From: Strix aluco
Lineage: Eukaryota > Chordata > Aves > Strigiformes > Strigidae
Length of the DNA: 64,000 nt
Assembly (NCBI RefSeq): GCF_031877795.1
Contig: NC_133933.1
Span: forward strand, 67,720,003 to 67,784,002
Direction: 5' to 3'
Position numbers and translations under genes: made by a program. The notes beneath the pieces are model-generated. The model saw only the letters and a program-made list of their open reading frames with translations, had not been told where the DNA came from and searched no databases. Every line of letters starts with the position of its first letter. Position 1 is the first letter of the stretch. Below are positions 51,560 to 63,362 of the stretch, piece by piece.

Positions 51560-54500
51560 CCCTGGAAGAAAGTTGTAGCTGAAAGAGCAGCTCTTGCACC
51601 ACCCACCCAACATTTTTAATATGTTTTTTTGTTGTCAAATGAATGTAAGCATTTTACTTAAATTTTACTGTTGGAAAGTAGTTTAGAGGGATTGTTTTTG
51701 TTTTAAGCCTTTAGAAAAAAAAATCTTGATATAGTAAACTATGTTAATGATCGTACAGGTAGAAAGTAAAATATTTGTAACAACTTTTAAGAAATTTTAC
51801 TGTTTGTTATATGCAGTGTAATTCTGCTTTGTCCAAATATATGGTCAAGTACAACTCTAAAAGTTTTGATTCTCCCCTATGTCTGTGTTTTATTCTGAAG
51901 TAAACTTACAGCTCTGCACACCTGAAATCTTGGAGCAGCATTTTTTATAAACTGATTACTACTTCTGTGTTGCCTTTTTATAAGAAGTGTATTCAAGGGT
52001 AGTTATCCCGTCATAGTGTAAGTCAAACAGTTGTACAAAATGCTGATTATGTTAGTTCGTGAGAATCACATTTACATAGTGTGTCAGTGATAAACCTGGA
52101 TGCTTACTTCACCCTGCTAGAGAGTGCAGCAAGAATTTTATTTGAGAGTGAAATTGTCACTCTTCTTTAGTAGCCTGAGAAATACATATGTATATAAATA
52201 GTAAAGTGAGTTTCGAGTGCATTATTTCCCTTCTGGAATATGAGTTTTAGAAACTATTTCCAAGTAACTGCTGCTAGTAACTTTTAAACAGATCTGAAAA
52301 CTGGAGTTCCCTCCCCCATCTCTGTAGTTAGTGCAGAACTACCTACAACTAGCTTAATTCCTGTAGCTTGAGTCTAGAACAGTCATTTATTAGGGATACC
52401 TCGTGATTTGCTTTGTCATTAAAAGATGCTTCTCTTGTCAAGGGTAGCTTCATACAACTTTTGAGGTTTTATAAACCAAGGGTTTAAACTCACTACTACA
52501 AAAGTGTGCTGTCCATAAAGTATTAAGTACAAATGGCATTTTCAGGGCCATTAGCAATTATGGTTTCAGCATTCTGTCGATAGCTTAATCATCAACAGAA
52601 CACTTTGATATTGCTACCGATTTCTTAATTAATCTAGTTTCTTTATCAATTTTGGTTTCAGTTTGTTAAAACAGCCTCTTTAATTTCTTTATGTGGACTT
52701 GACTCTCCAGGTATGTAATCTGGCAAGAGTAAGTCTTTAAATCTTCAATCACATTTACAGCTTTAAGTGAAATTGAGGGTGGGGGAGGGGAGAAACAAAA
52801 AAAAAAACACACCACAAAAATCCCTGAAAAAATAAAGCAAGATATGTTAAAACCTGGATCAGTAAAGATATACTGAACATTTTTATCAAGTGTAAATTAC
52901 GTTACAGTGCCCTGGAAGTACATTTCTTTAGTATTCCACTTTAGATTGTGTAAATTTGAAATTATAACTCAATGGTAAAATTTAAATTAACAAAATGTGT
53001 GAGAAATGAATCTTACTTTCTTCAACACCAATTTCTAAATAGTTGCGCTTCTAGTATTTTTGTAGCCAAAGTGCAGAAGTTAGTCTACAACAAGAAGTTG
53101 TTTTTTTGGTGTTTTGGGTTTTTATTTTTTTAAAACAAAAACAACAAACCCACAAACCTAGTTTAGTGGTAGGTACACTTTTAACCTACATAGTGTTAAG
53201 GATGACAGTAATATACTTGAATTATCAGAACAAGGACATTCTGATAGAAAACCTAAGTAGTCTTGTTTTTCAGACTACTATAGATACAGTAAATCTTAAT
53301 GTTATATGGAGTTAGAAGTGTAGTTGTTCTTAGTTTGTCCCTTGGAATGACATACTGTCAAAAAAAAAAAAAGCTTTGGTAGAGGTGTTTGTATTAAATA
53401 CATATGTAATGTATGCCCTCTTACTGGCTTTACTGTTAGGGAGTAGTTAACCATCTGCCCTATACAAATTAAACACTAGAAGGTAGAAAAACGTAGTGCT
53501 GTCACTAATCCTAACTGTAGATGAGGAAACTGTACTTTGAATTGCACTAGTTTGCCAGCATCTCTGTAGAAAGGGAAATAGGAATAACACTTGCCCTCTA
53601 GTAGTTATTAAAGGGTCAGTCAATCTCACCTTATGTTTTAGGAGGTTTGGGCAAACTATACCATTGTTGCAAGATCTCCTTTTACATGTATAGTGCATCT
53701 TTTAATAGCTGTTTGAAATGCAAAACTGATTGTTCCTTGGACTTTTTAGCAGAGCTCACACAGACTTTGTGTATATTAAATCGGAGTAAGCAAGAAGAGG
53801 AACAAAAAGTGCAGCAATCTCAAAGTCCGTCCTAATGAAGTAAAATTTAACATCAGTCTGAAACTAACAAATAGGACCAATAGAACCATAACCTTAGAAC
53901 AAATAATCTCTATCATCTCAGTCAAGTTGAAAGTGGATTGTTGTGGTCGGTGTGTCATAAGGCAAGATAAATCTGCCTCATCATGCAGGAACAGAGTTCT
54001 GCTTCAGTTGAATGGCCAAGGAAATCTGGTAGAGATTGCTTTGATAATGACATTTGATCCTCCAGACCTGTCTGTAGGTTAGATAATAAAAATCCTTTTT
54101 TCGTTATCCTTAATTTCAGTGCAGTTTAGACATGTCACTTGTTGATTACAGAACCACATGGTGACAGCCATAAATTAAACTTCTTGAATGAAGATAATTT
54201 AGTTGAAGATGCAAGTTGCAGTCTATCAGAGATCTATAAGAAACAAAGTGGGAGTTGAGTTTTTTTTTCAATCAAAAACTAGTGCTTCAGCACTTAGTCC
54301 TTCAACACGAATAGTGAATTTTCACTGTCATGATGAGAAAAAACATGGTTTTTAGGCTTTCATTTGGTGCTACTGAAGTAGTTGTATGGCTGTTGCGAAT
54401 GGAAGTTCAGTGCATTTTGCATTTCTCTTAGAAGGTAAAGACCATCACTGATGGATCTACAGGAAGAAAAATCTAAGCATTCTACTGGTATAAGATGTGT

Positions 54501-55575
54501 AACTACATTTTGAGTTCAGTAGCTCATTCTGACTCCTTGCTCGAGCAATGAAGCAGTTTCTGAATCCACTTCATCTGTGCATGGTGTGCTTACGGAGTTT
54601 GAAGTTAGTCCTGCAGTTCAGAGAAAATCAGACTTTCATTTCACTAGGCAAAACCCCAAAAAACCAATCCAAGCTCAAAAAACCCAAAGGGAATCCACTA
54701 GCTGTTAGTCTAGACTCTGTACAATCATTCAGTTTCTTGGTTTAGAATTAAATCTCACATCCTCTTACTTCCCAGGAGCAATCAGTAGCATTATTGTAGC
54801 AGGGGGCAGCTACATATGATTAAAGCTTTCCTGTATTAGTTTTGCTGTGCTGGTGCTTCAAAAGAAGAGCTGTAACCTAGCTATGACTTACCTCCAGAGG
54901 TAAAGGCTGCAGTCTTAAGTCGCATGTCACTTCTTGTTTCTTAAAGCTGGCCTTTCACAAAATCCTTTCATTACGGAGCTCCTGCAGGTCCCGTCTGTAC
55001 TGTTCAGAGTTGTACTTACTGACTTGAAGCATTTCTGTACGAGTTCCCAACTGGCACCTCACGTTCCAAAGCAGCTTGTTATTAGTGGTGGTGCAGTCAA
55101 ACTACATTGCCTCAGTTTTGCGGTTGCTTTTGAGACACTGCCTCTTCCTAGCTTTGTGGTAGAACTGCGTGCATTTGTTGCCATCTGATTGTGCTGATGT
55201 TTCCCCTTCCTTAGCAAGAAGGTGTTGGAGGAGTGGGTGAGAAGTATGCTTTGTGAAGGCAAGTAGCATAGTACAGTTTTTCAGAATATCTATTAAAAAG
55301 TCCTACCCTTCCTCTCCTCAAGCTTAAACCTTCCTTGGCCCCTAAAACAGGTTTATCCTGTTACTGCAGCTTGTATGTTACCAGTACTATTCCTCCTTTG
55401 TGTTTCGTCTTAGAGAATCAATCCACAGGGTGAGTTATGGATAATTATAATAACTACAAGAAAAGGCGGTAACAGTTGCACTGCAACTAAGTGTTGCAGT
55501 TACTGGATTTTGTTTGTTTAGGAACTGTTGCTGAGCCACACCTGCGACTGTGAATAAAGAAAATGTCTAATTTAT
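51560..55575 (+). other. BCLAF1: BCLAF1 3' UTR (extent uncertain)
   Basis: The first AATAAA with a short-UTR position is at 52831-52836 and another lies at 55552-55557. The latter would give a 4-kb UTR. Long 3' UTRs are known for mammalian BCLAF1. No coding pattern is seen in between. Confidence 0.5.
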
Positions 55576-56140
55576 CGTAATTGCTTGAAAGCTTTGGTGA
55601 AATTAGGGTTATTGGGAACACTACAGTTAGGTTTTTGAAAGGAGTTTTAGTTATGAGCAGGTAACGCTAACTGCATAGCCGGAGGAAAAAAATGGCACAT
55701 TTTTCTGAGTAGAAGCACTGTCTTATTTTGTTGCACTACTGGCTTTTTTGTTTTCAAAGTTTCTTAAGCAAAACAGCAGAAATCTTGACAAGCAAGATAA
55801 AAGACCAAGTACAGTATCCAAAGCCCGATTTCTCATTTTGAAGTGGGCTCAGTTTAGTCAGATGCTAGGAAGTAGTTGGTGTGTTGAGGATACTTTGTGT
55901 ACTGAAACTCTCATTTTTTAGTTCTCTGCATGAACTAGCTAGAAGTTCACCCCATGGAGGACCTAAACCCCCTCATTTCAGTTTAGCTCCTTAACCTGAA
56001 TTCAACTCTGCCCTGCCTTAGCAAGCTGCTTCCCTTGATGTGTACGGTGTTCTGCTCTTGCACACGCTGAAGTTTCATTTTCTCACGATTAGAATAACTT
56101 GCATCACTGTGGCATGTGAGTTTACCTCAGTGCTACGTTC
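55576..56140. other. Intergenic spacer BCLAF1-MTFR2
   Basis: About 0.6 kb without a recognisable gene or repeat, before the CpG-rich MTFR2 promoter. Confidence 0.5.
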
Positions 56141-56870
56141 CCCACACGGCACAGCACTCAGGAGTCAGCCTTTGCCCACGGTCGGGTGCTGGCTCTCAGG
56201 CGGGGATCCCGCGGGGCGGTGCGGCCGCCATAGCTGCGGCATTCAAACGTGCCCCGCTCCCGACACCCCCCGCGAACGCTGCCCGCCCTCGCTCCCTCAT
56301 TGGCTCTGCCCTCAGCACCGGCTACTTCCTATTGGTGTGATTTCCTTTCCGCCCCGCCCCTGCTCCTGATTGGCGCTGCCCGCCCGGGCGTCCTCGGTGG
56401 CCTGCGGAGCGGCTGCTGCGCCCGTCGGCCGCAGCTTGAGGCGTGGGCTGAGAGGCGGTGTGCGGGCTCGCCTCTATCCGCCGGCGGGTCCCGCCGAAGA
56501 GACAGCGCACCGGTACTTTCCAGTGAGGTGGGAGTGGGGCGGGGCCCGGCCGCCGCTCGGCGCCGCGTCCCTGCCTGTGGCGGGTGCATGTAGCGATCTC
56601 TCCCTTCGGCCCTGCAGCGCGCGCGGCCGCCATGGCGCTGGTGCTGGATCTCCTCAGGCGGGTGCTGGAGTACTTCGGCTGGCCACCCGACCAGGTGAGA
56701 CACTCAGGCGGGGGGTGGGGGGCGGCTGTCGCCTGCCGGGCGGCGCCTGGACACCTTCTAGTGCCGGGCGTCTCGTCTGCAGCCGCTGTGGCGAAGGGGA
56801 GAGGAGGGGTCGGCGCCGCCGCGTGGTGCGGTACGACGGGACTTGATCCTTCTGTAGATCCTTGCGGTTG
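56140..56870 (+). promoter_or_regulatory. MTFR2: MTFR2 CpG-island promoter with three CCAAT boxes
   Basis: A GC-rich, CpG-dense block. Inverted CCAAT boxes (ATTGG) stand at 56299-56303, 56331-56335 and 56369-56373, spaced 32 and 38 bp, with a GC box (GCCCCGCCCC) at 56351-56360. No TATA box is seen. Such NF-Y arrays are typical of cell-cycle genes, which fits the proliferation-linked expression known for mammalian MTFR2. Confidence 0.78.
56632..56694 (+). CDS. MTFR2: MTFR2 exon 1
   Basis: The ATG follows GCGGCCGCC, a near-ideal Kozak context. Twenty-one codons end phase 0 at CCAG/GTGAGA. The first 18 residues form an amphipathic hydrophobic helix. Confidence 0.93.
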
Positions 56871-59800
56871 GGAAAGCTCGATCGGCGTGATTAGACACGC
56901 TACCCGCATGTGGGATTGCGTGGGGTCGCTGTTCTGATACAGCCATTCAAGTGGTCCTTTTTTCTCTGAACAGAGAAAAAAAATCAGCAACTTTAGTTGT
57001 TAATGTTTTGACGTTTTAAATGAAAACCTACATAGTGATTCCCAAGTAGCAGTTAATCCTGTGTTTTCAGAGACTGGGAAACTGAAAAGGTTAACTAATG
57101 CGGTGTCAGGGTCTGACATTAGAGTGTGAGTTTATGGGCAGCTCTTCAGTGATGGATGTCAGTAGTGAGGCACTGCTGCAACTTGCACTTCTGAGGAAAT
57201 TCTTGGTTTACTTACTTGAAACTAATAAACTATCTCTAGGAGTACTAATTTGATTGAGCTATACTGGTTATGTTCTGGTTTCGTTGTTGGGAGTTCTTGT
57301 TTCTTTTCATAGGCCGTATTTTTGGAAGCTCACATGTTCAGCAGCAGTATCACTCATACGATCAGAACATGCCTGCCTTCAGCAATCTCATCAAGAAGGC
57401 ATTTCCAGCAGTTATATGCCATCATAAGGAAGTATCACGCTAAGGTACATTAAACTTATTTCACTTCTTTACTAATTTGTTTCCCCAAAATGTATCTAGA
57501 TGCTTACAGTTACTCAAATACACATTTTTTTCTTTTGTTACTGTCTCGGAATATTACTAGCCACGTGATGTAGCTGCTACATTCTTTGTTGGCCTTTGTG
57601 CCACTCTAAAATGTGTTGGGTGCAGGCTGTATCTTGGCCATGTTTTGGAAACAGTCTGTTAAAACCATTGTAGGCCTCTTTGGACTTTCAGCTTGAGAAG
57701 AGCATTGAAAGGTCAGGTTAACCTGACTGTGTTATATTTAACTACATTATAACATTAAATTATTTAGTAACTTTGATTGTAAATAGCAGACTTTAATTTT
57801 GCTTCTCTGATTAAAAGTTACTCTGTTTTTTAGGTCATATCTGTTTGCCAAAAAAAGAAATATGGATCTACTCGAAGTGTTGTCCGTAGGCTTGGGACAA
57901 TTCTTTCCTTAGAGCCCCACCCAAGACCTTATTTTCAAGTAAGTAATTTATTGTTATATATATGATGTAAAATTATGATGTAGTGGCAATCACAGAAACA
58001 TGGTGGGATGTCTCCCATGACTAGAGTGCACCAGCTGATGGCTGCAAGCTCTTTAGAAGGGATAGACAAGGAAGGAGAGGTGGTGGGGTGGCGCTTTATG
58101 TTAGGGACTGTTATGACTGCTTTGAGTACAAGTGTAGTGAAGACAGGGTGGAGTGTCTTTGTGATAGAATCAGGGGGAAGGCCAACAGGGCAGATGTTGT
58201 AGTAGGAGTCTACTATAGGCCACCCAACCAGGACACAGAGGTGGATGAAATATTCTACAGGCACTTAGGAGAAATCTCACTATTGCTTGCCCTTGTTCTT
58301 GTGGGAGACTTTAACTTCCCAGATATCTGCTGGAAATATAACACAGCAGAGCAGACCAGTCCCGGAGATTCCTGGAATGTGCGGCAGACAACTTCCTGAT
58401 GCAGCTGGTGAGTGAACTGACCAGAGAAGGTGCCCTGCTGGACCTCCTCTTTGTGAACAGAGAAGGAGTGGTGGATGATGTGGCGGTTGGAGGCCGACTA
58501 GGGCACAGTGATCATGAAATAATAGAGTTCTCTATTCTTAGAGAGGCCAGGAGAGCGGCAAGCAGAACTGACATCCTGGACTTCAAAAGGGCTGACTTTG
58601 TCTTGTTTAGGGAACTTCTTGACAGAATCCCTTGGGAGATGGTCCTGAGGGGTATAGGGGTCCAGGAAGGCTGGTCACTCTTTAAGAAGGAAGTCTTAAT
58701 GGCACAGGAGCAGGTGGTGCCCCAATGCTGTAAGAGAAGCCAGTGGCAGAGAAGACCACCCTGGCAAAACAGGGAGCTTTGGCTGCAACTCAGGGAGAAA
58801 AGGAGAGTTTACGGCCTTTGGAAGAAGGGGCTTGCCACTCACAATGATTACAAAGAGGCTATGAGGCTATGCAGGGTGGAAATCAGGAGGTCTAAAGCCC
58901 AGCTAGAAATTAATCTGGCTTCAGCAGTCAAAGATAACAAGAAATGTTTCTGTAAGTACTTCAACAGCAAAACAAAGACCAGGGAGAGCCTCCATCCCCT
59001 GCTAGACCCAGGAGGAAACATGGCAACAAGCGATGAGGAAAAGGCTGAGGTGCTTAATGCCTTCTTTGCCTCAGTCTTTAATAACAGAACTAGTTGTACT
59101 CAGGGAATCCAGCCTCCTCAGCCAGAAGACAGAGACTGGGAGAATGACCCCCCGGCAATCCAGGAGGAGACAGTCAGTGACCTACTGCATCACAGAGACA
59201 CACACAAGTCTATGGGACCGGATGGGATACACCCGAGGGTGCTGAAGGAGCTGGCTGGGGTGCTCGCCAAGCTGCTTTTCATCATTTACCAGCAGTCCTG
59301 GCTGACCGGGGAGGTCCCGACAGATTGGAAACTGGCCAATGTGACACCCATATATAAGAAGGATCAGAAGGATGATCTGGGAAATTACAGGCCTGTCAGC
59401 TTGACTTCAGTGCCCGGGAAGCTGATGGAGCAGCTCATCCTGAGTACCATCACACAACACATGCGGGGCAACCAGATATCAGGCCCAGTCAGCATGGGTT
59501 TATGAAAGGCAGGTCCTGCTTGACAAACCTGATCTCATTCTATGACAGGGCAACCTGCTTATTGGATGAGGGCAAGGCTGTGGATGTTGTTTACCTTGAC
59601 TTCAGTAAGGCCTTTGACACCGTTTCCCACAGCATTCTCCTGGCAAAACTGGCTGCTCGAGGCTTGGATGGGCACACGCTTTGCTGGGTAAAAAACTGGC
59701 TGGATGGCCGTTTTTTTACGGCGCAAATTGTTGTGGGCCCAAAAAAAGGGGCCCAAAGAGTTGTGGTGAATGGAGTTAAATCCACTTGGCGGCTGGTCAC

Positions 59801-62800
59801 GAGTTTGGGGCCACTCCTGTTGAACATCTTTATTGATGATCTAGACGAGGGGATCGAGTGCACCCTCAGTAAGTTTGCAGACGACACCAAGTTGGGAGGG
59901 AGTGTTGATCTGCTCGAGGGTAGGGAGGCTCTGCAGAGAGACCTGGACAGGCTGGAGCGATGGGCTAAGGCCAACTGGATGAGTTTCAATAAGGCCAAAT
60001 GCCGGGTGCTGCACTTGGGCCACAACAACCCCCAGCAGCGCTACAGGCTTGGGGAGGAGTGGCTGGAGAGCTGCCAGTCAGAGAGGGACCTGGGGGTGTT
60101 GATTGACAGCGGGCTGAACATGAGCCAGCAGTGTGCCCAGGTGGCCAAGAAGGCCAGTGGTATCCTGGCTTGTATCAGGAATAGCGTGGCCAGCGGGGAC
60201 AGGGAAGTGATCTTGCCCCTGTACTTGGCACTGGTGAGGCCGCACCTCGATTACTGTGTTCAGTTTTGGGCCCCTCACTACAAAAAGGACATTGAATTAC
60301 TCGAGCGTGTCCAGAGAAGGGCAACGAAGCTGGTGAAGGTTCTGGAGCATATGTCGTACGAGGAGCGGCTGAGGGAACTGGGGTTGTTTAGTCTGGAGAA
60401 GAGGAGGCTGAGGGGAGACCTCATCGCCCTCTACAGCTACCTGAAAGGAGGTTGCAGAGAGCTGGGGATGAGTCTCTAACCAAGTAATAAGCGATAGGAC
60501 AGGAGGTAATGCCCTCAAGTTGTGCCAGGGAAGGTTTAGACTAGATGTTAGGAAGCATTTCTTTACAGAACGGGTTGTTAGGTGTTGGAATAGGCTGCCC
60601 AGGGAGGTGGTGGAGTCCCCATCCCTGGAGGTGTTTAAGAGTCAGGCTGGTACAGCGCTGAGGGATATGGTGTAGTTGGGAACTGTCAGTGTTAGGTTAA
60701 CGGTTGGACTAGATGATCTTCAAGGTCTTTTCCAACCTAGACGATTCTGTGATTCTGTCATACGCTTCAACTATTTAAGTTTCCTGGTTTCTTAATACAG
60801 TGATAGCTTTCCTGTTTTTTTTAGCTTGTATAACTCTGTGTTGCATCCCTTATGCTCGCTGTCTTCAACTTGCTTATAGCACTGTTTAAAACTTCCTTTT
60901 ACTGAGGCAGACCTTTTGGTACGTGCTGAATCTGGTTTCTCTTCATCCTTTTTTGTTTGCTTGTTTTTAGCTTGTTCAAGATCCAAGTCCGTTGGGTAAT
61001 GATGAACAAAGCACAGCTCCAACTCCTGTAGCTCCGTCACTTGCTGATGTCCTGTGTGTGGAAAATAACGAGGGACAAGCATTTACTAGACTTAGGTAAG
61101 TAGAAGTAGAATATATGCATAAAAAGGAGTAATAAAAATCACTTATGTCTTCTTTGTGGTGTGTGGTTTTATAGTTGTGTGGTTTTTTGGTTGGTTGGGG
61201 TTTTTTTGGGGTTTTTTTATGTTTTTTTTTTTTCTTTTTTCCTAGCCCTTTCACGGTTCCAGCTAACCCTGGGAACCTTTTGTTTGGGACAGTTCCTGCT
61301 TACCTGGAAATTTTTACTATGTAGAGTATTCTGATGTGAAAGATTTCTGAAATTGAGTCCCCTCTTTTCTCTACCTAGTAGCATATCAGATGCATTACTG
61401 GTATTTTGTTTTCCCCACAAAGTACTTTGCGAGAGAGGGAGTTTAAGGAAAACTTGTGTATTGCAACATACAATGAGATTATTCTTATCTTTATCATTTT
61501 AGTTTACAAGCATTTTGATAAATGTTATAAAGGGGAGAATAAGAAAAAAATATTTAAATGTCTCCTTTTGACGTTGATTACTACAGTGCTATGTGTGTAA
61601 ACCTTGATGGTTGCTTTGATGGAAGGAAAAACATAATTTATTTTAAAAATTTACCTTGAATATAGTTTTTATAATTCTTTCTCGCTTTTACAGCATGCTA
61701 AAGAAAAATATTTTTACAATTGTAAAATATTAACAAGTACTGTGAAATGACAAATTATCCAGGAACATGCAGACATAAATAGTCTTCTGCCCCCTGAGAA
61801 GGAACAGCAAGTTGGCTTATTGTTAAAGGATCTGTTCAAAATCAGAGGAGGAAGCAGACAGAACCAAGATTAAAATTTGGGCACTTGTATTGTCTTGTAC
61901 TACTACATCTGTATCAGACAACATAACTCTAGTTCATATTGGCATGTGTTTGTGATCTTTGCGCTGATTGCTGGTAACGAAACTACAAGAAACTGATGAA
62001 ATAATGCACTTCTTACTAGAGAAAGTTTTGATAAAGTTGTGTTTCATCTTGTGATTCCTGAGATGTTACTGTTGAATTATGGAAGGTTTTTCTGCAGCAG
62101 CTGTAAAATACTGGAAGAGTAAGAATATTGTTCAAAGGAACTGTGGCCTGTTTTGTCTTGCTTGTGCTGTTCTTTAGTCAGTCTGATTTACAGATCCATG
62201 AAGGTCCATTCTTTTGTTGTTTTCATTCTTTCTTCCTCCTTCTTTCCTGGCTTTGTGGGATGTTTTTCAAGAACAAGTATATCATAATTGGTATCTTTTT
62301 CTTCTGAGGCAGTGTGAAAAGCAAGGGTTTTTGGCAAATCAGAAAGCAATGCTGCAGGTCTGATTTGAAGTAAAAGGGTGACTAATGTAAGGGAAAAGGT
62401 CCGGTTTTGTTTCAGTCAAAACTTAGTGCATCTTCAATAAATAAATAAATTTAATTTCTTTGTTTCATAGTTTGTTTGCACTCATTCTATATTTTAAGGT
62501 TATTTTTGCAGGCACAGACTTGAAACAATTTCTAAAATTAAAACCTGAGACTGTAGCACAATTTTCTAATATAATCTGTGTTCATATGTAGCTTACAGAA
62601 GATGAGTTTCTTATTCTGTAAGAATGTATTAAAATTCATGATTATTCTCCAGTATATTTTCTGAAAGATTGCAACTTTTGCTGCTTGCAGTGTTCATCTT
62701 GCAGAGTTTTGGTAAATGACTAAAATGTGTGAAGCTTAATTATTAGAGCATTTCTATTTGACTCTGTTTGACTCTCTCTCTTGAAAGAGATATGAATATC

Positions 62801-63362
62801 TACTGTTTCAGGTAGGGAGGAGGGAGGTACACCTTTGTGGTGTCAGTCTAATAGTTATTGAATAAGAACAGCTTAATCCTGCATTATGACCATATGATGT
62901 ATAATCTATCCCCACATAAATTAGCTGACTTTTTAATGACGTCTTTTCAAGAATCTGCATAGTACTTGAGCAAAGGGAGACTTAAAATATTTTAAAGGTT
63001 ACGAGTAGATAAAAGTTTAAAGTTTCCTTAAATAGTTTGCAAATTTATGTCTTGCTGAATGATAATTTGCTTGAACAGATAGTAAGTTTTGAGATTTCCA
63101 TTGTTGGCTGAGCCTTTTGAAACTGTGCCTTTGTTGCTTTCCAGGACTGAATTATGGGGAAAAGAAAAACGTACAGTGTATCGTGACCTACATCCATCTA
63201 TAGCTTCAATACGAAGCGTTGTAAAACACAGTACACAAAAAGACTGTCTTGTTGATCAGGCAGCACTCCAGAAAATTTCTGCGCTTGAAGATGAGCTAAC
63301 CTTTCTTCGTGGTCAGATTGCTGCGATTGTTTCAGCACAGGCATTGGGAAGCATTCCATCAC
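56632..63362 (+). CDS. MTFR2: MTFR2, mitochondrial fission regulator 2, 3' partial
   Basis: Exons 56632-56694, 57313-57444, 57834-57938, 60971-61095 and 63145-63362 join in frame for 214 codons. The start [18 protein letters not shown] matches the short hydrophobic N-terminus of the MTFR family. Next comes the family core [20 protein letters not shown], then [15 protein letters not shown] coiled coil ([20 protein letters not shown]) is followed by AAIVSAQ. The poly-proline region known from the family must lie in exons beyond the window. MTFR proteins act at mitochondria and promote fission. It could in principle be MTFR1, but the sequence and the BCLAF1 neighbour favour MTFR2. Exon 2 is unusual (see its entry), and intron 3 contains a CR1 insertion. 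Confidence 0.93.
57313..57444 (+). CDS. MTFR2: MTFR2 exon 2, extra in-frame exon
   Basis: A 132-nt phase 0-0 exon with a strong acceptor (TTTTCATAG) and donor GTACAT, open for 44 codons (begins [19 protein letters not shown]). Human MTFR2 as I recall it goes straight from the exon 1 residues to the YGSTRS core, so this exon may be an alternative cassette or lineage-specific. Confidence 0.6.
57834..57938 (+). CDS. MTFR2: MTFR2 exon 3
   Basis: A 105-nt phase 0-0 exon with the conserved core [20 protein letters not shown]. Acceptor TTTTTTAG, donor GTAAGT. Confidence 0.93.
57966..60758 (+). mobile_element. CR1 LINE, 5'-truncated, in MTFR2 intron 3
   Basis: A 2.8-kb non-LTR retrotransposon in sense orientation. 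It begins inside the endonuclease domain (AITETWWD, then [10 protein letters not shown] and [12 protein letters not shown]). The reverse transcriptase follows, with [32 protein letters not shown] and FADDTKLGG, so the catalytic FADD is present. It ends with two copies of the GATTCTGT unit, the typical CR1 3' end. Open frames are 58399-59505 and 59502-60479. Frame changes near 58365 and 59490 and a stop at about 60477 show it is inactive but fairly young. ORF1 and the start of the endonuclease are missing. Target duplications were not identified. Confidence 0.95.
60971..61095 (+). CDS. MTFR2: MTFR2 exon 4
   Basis: A 125-nt exon, phase 0 to 2, with [20 protein letters not shown], matching the family segment PSFADILYVANDEE in human MTFR2. 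It lies 212 bp downstream of the CR1 end. Confidence 0.92.
61096..63144. other. MTFR2 intron 4
   Basis: A 2-kb AT-rich intron with a G/T homopolymer-rich stretch at 61160-61245. No gene or element is recognised. Confidence 0.5.
63145..63362 (+). CDS. MTFR2: MTFR2 exon 5
   Basis: A 218-nt exon, phase 2 to 1 (acceptor CTTTCCAG, donor GTAAGC), carrying the coiled coil [20 protein letters not shown]. The next exon is outside the window. The acceptor-like site at 63900 gives an immediate stop in the required phase and is not used here. Confidence 0.92.
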
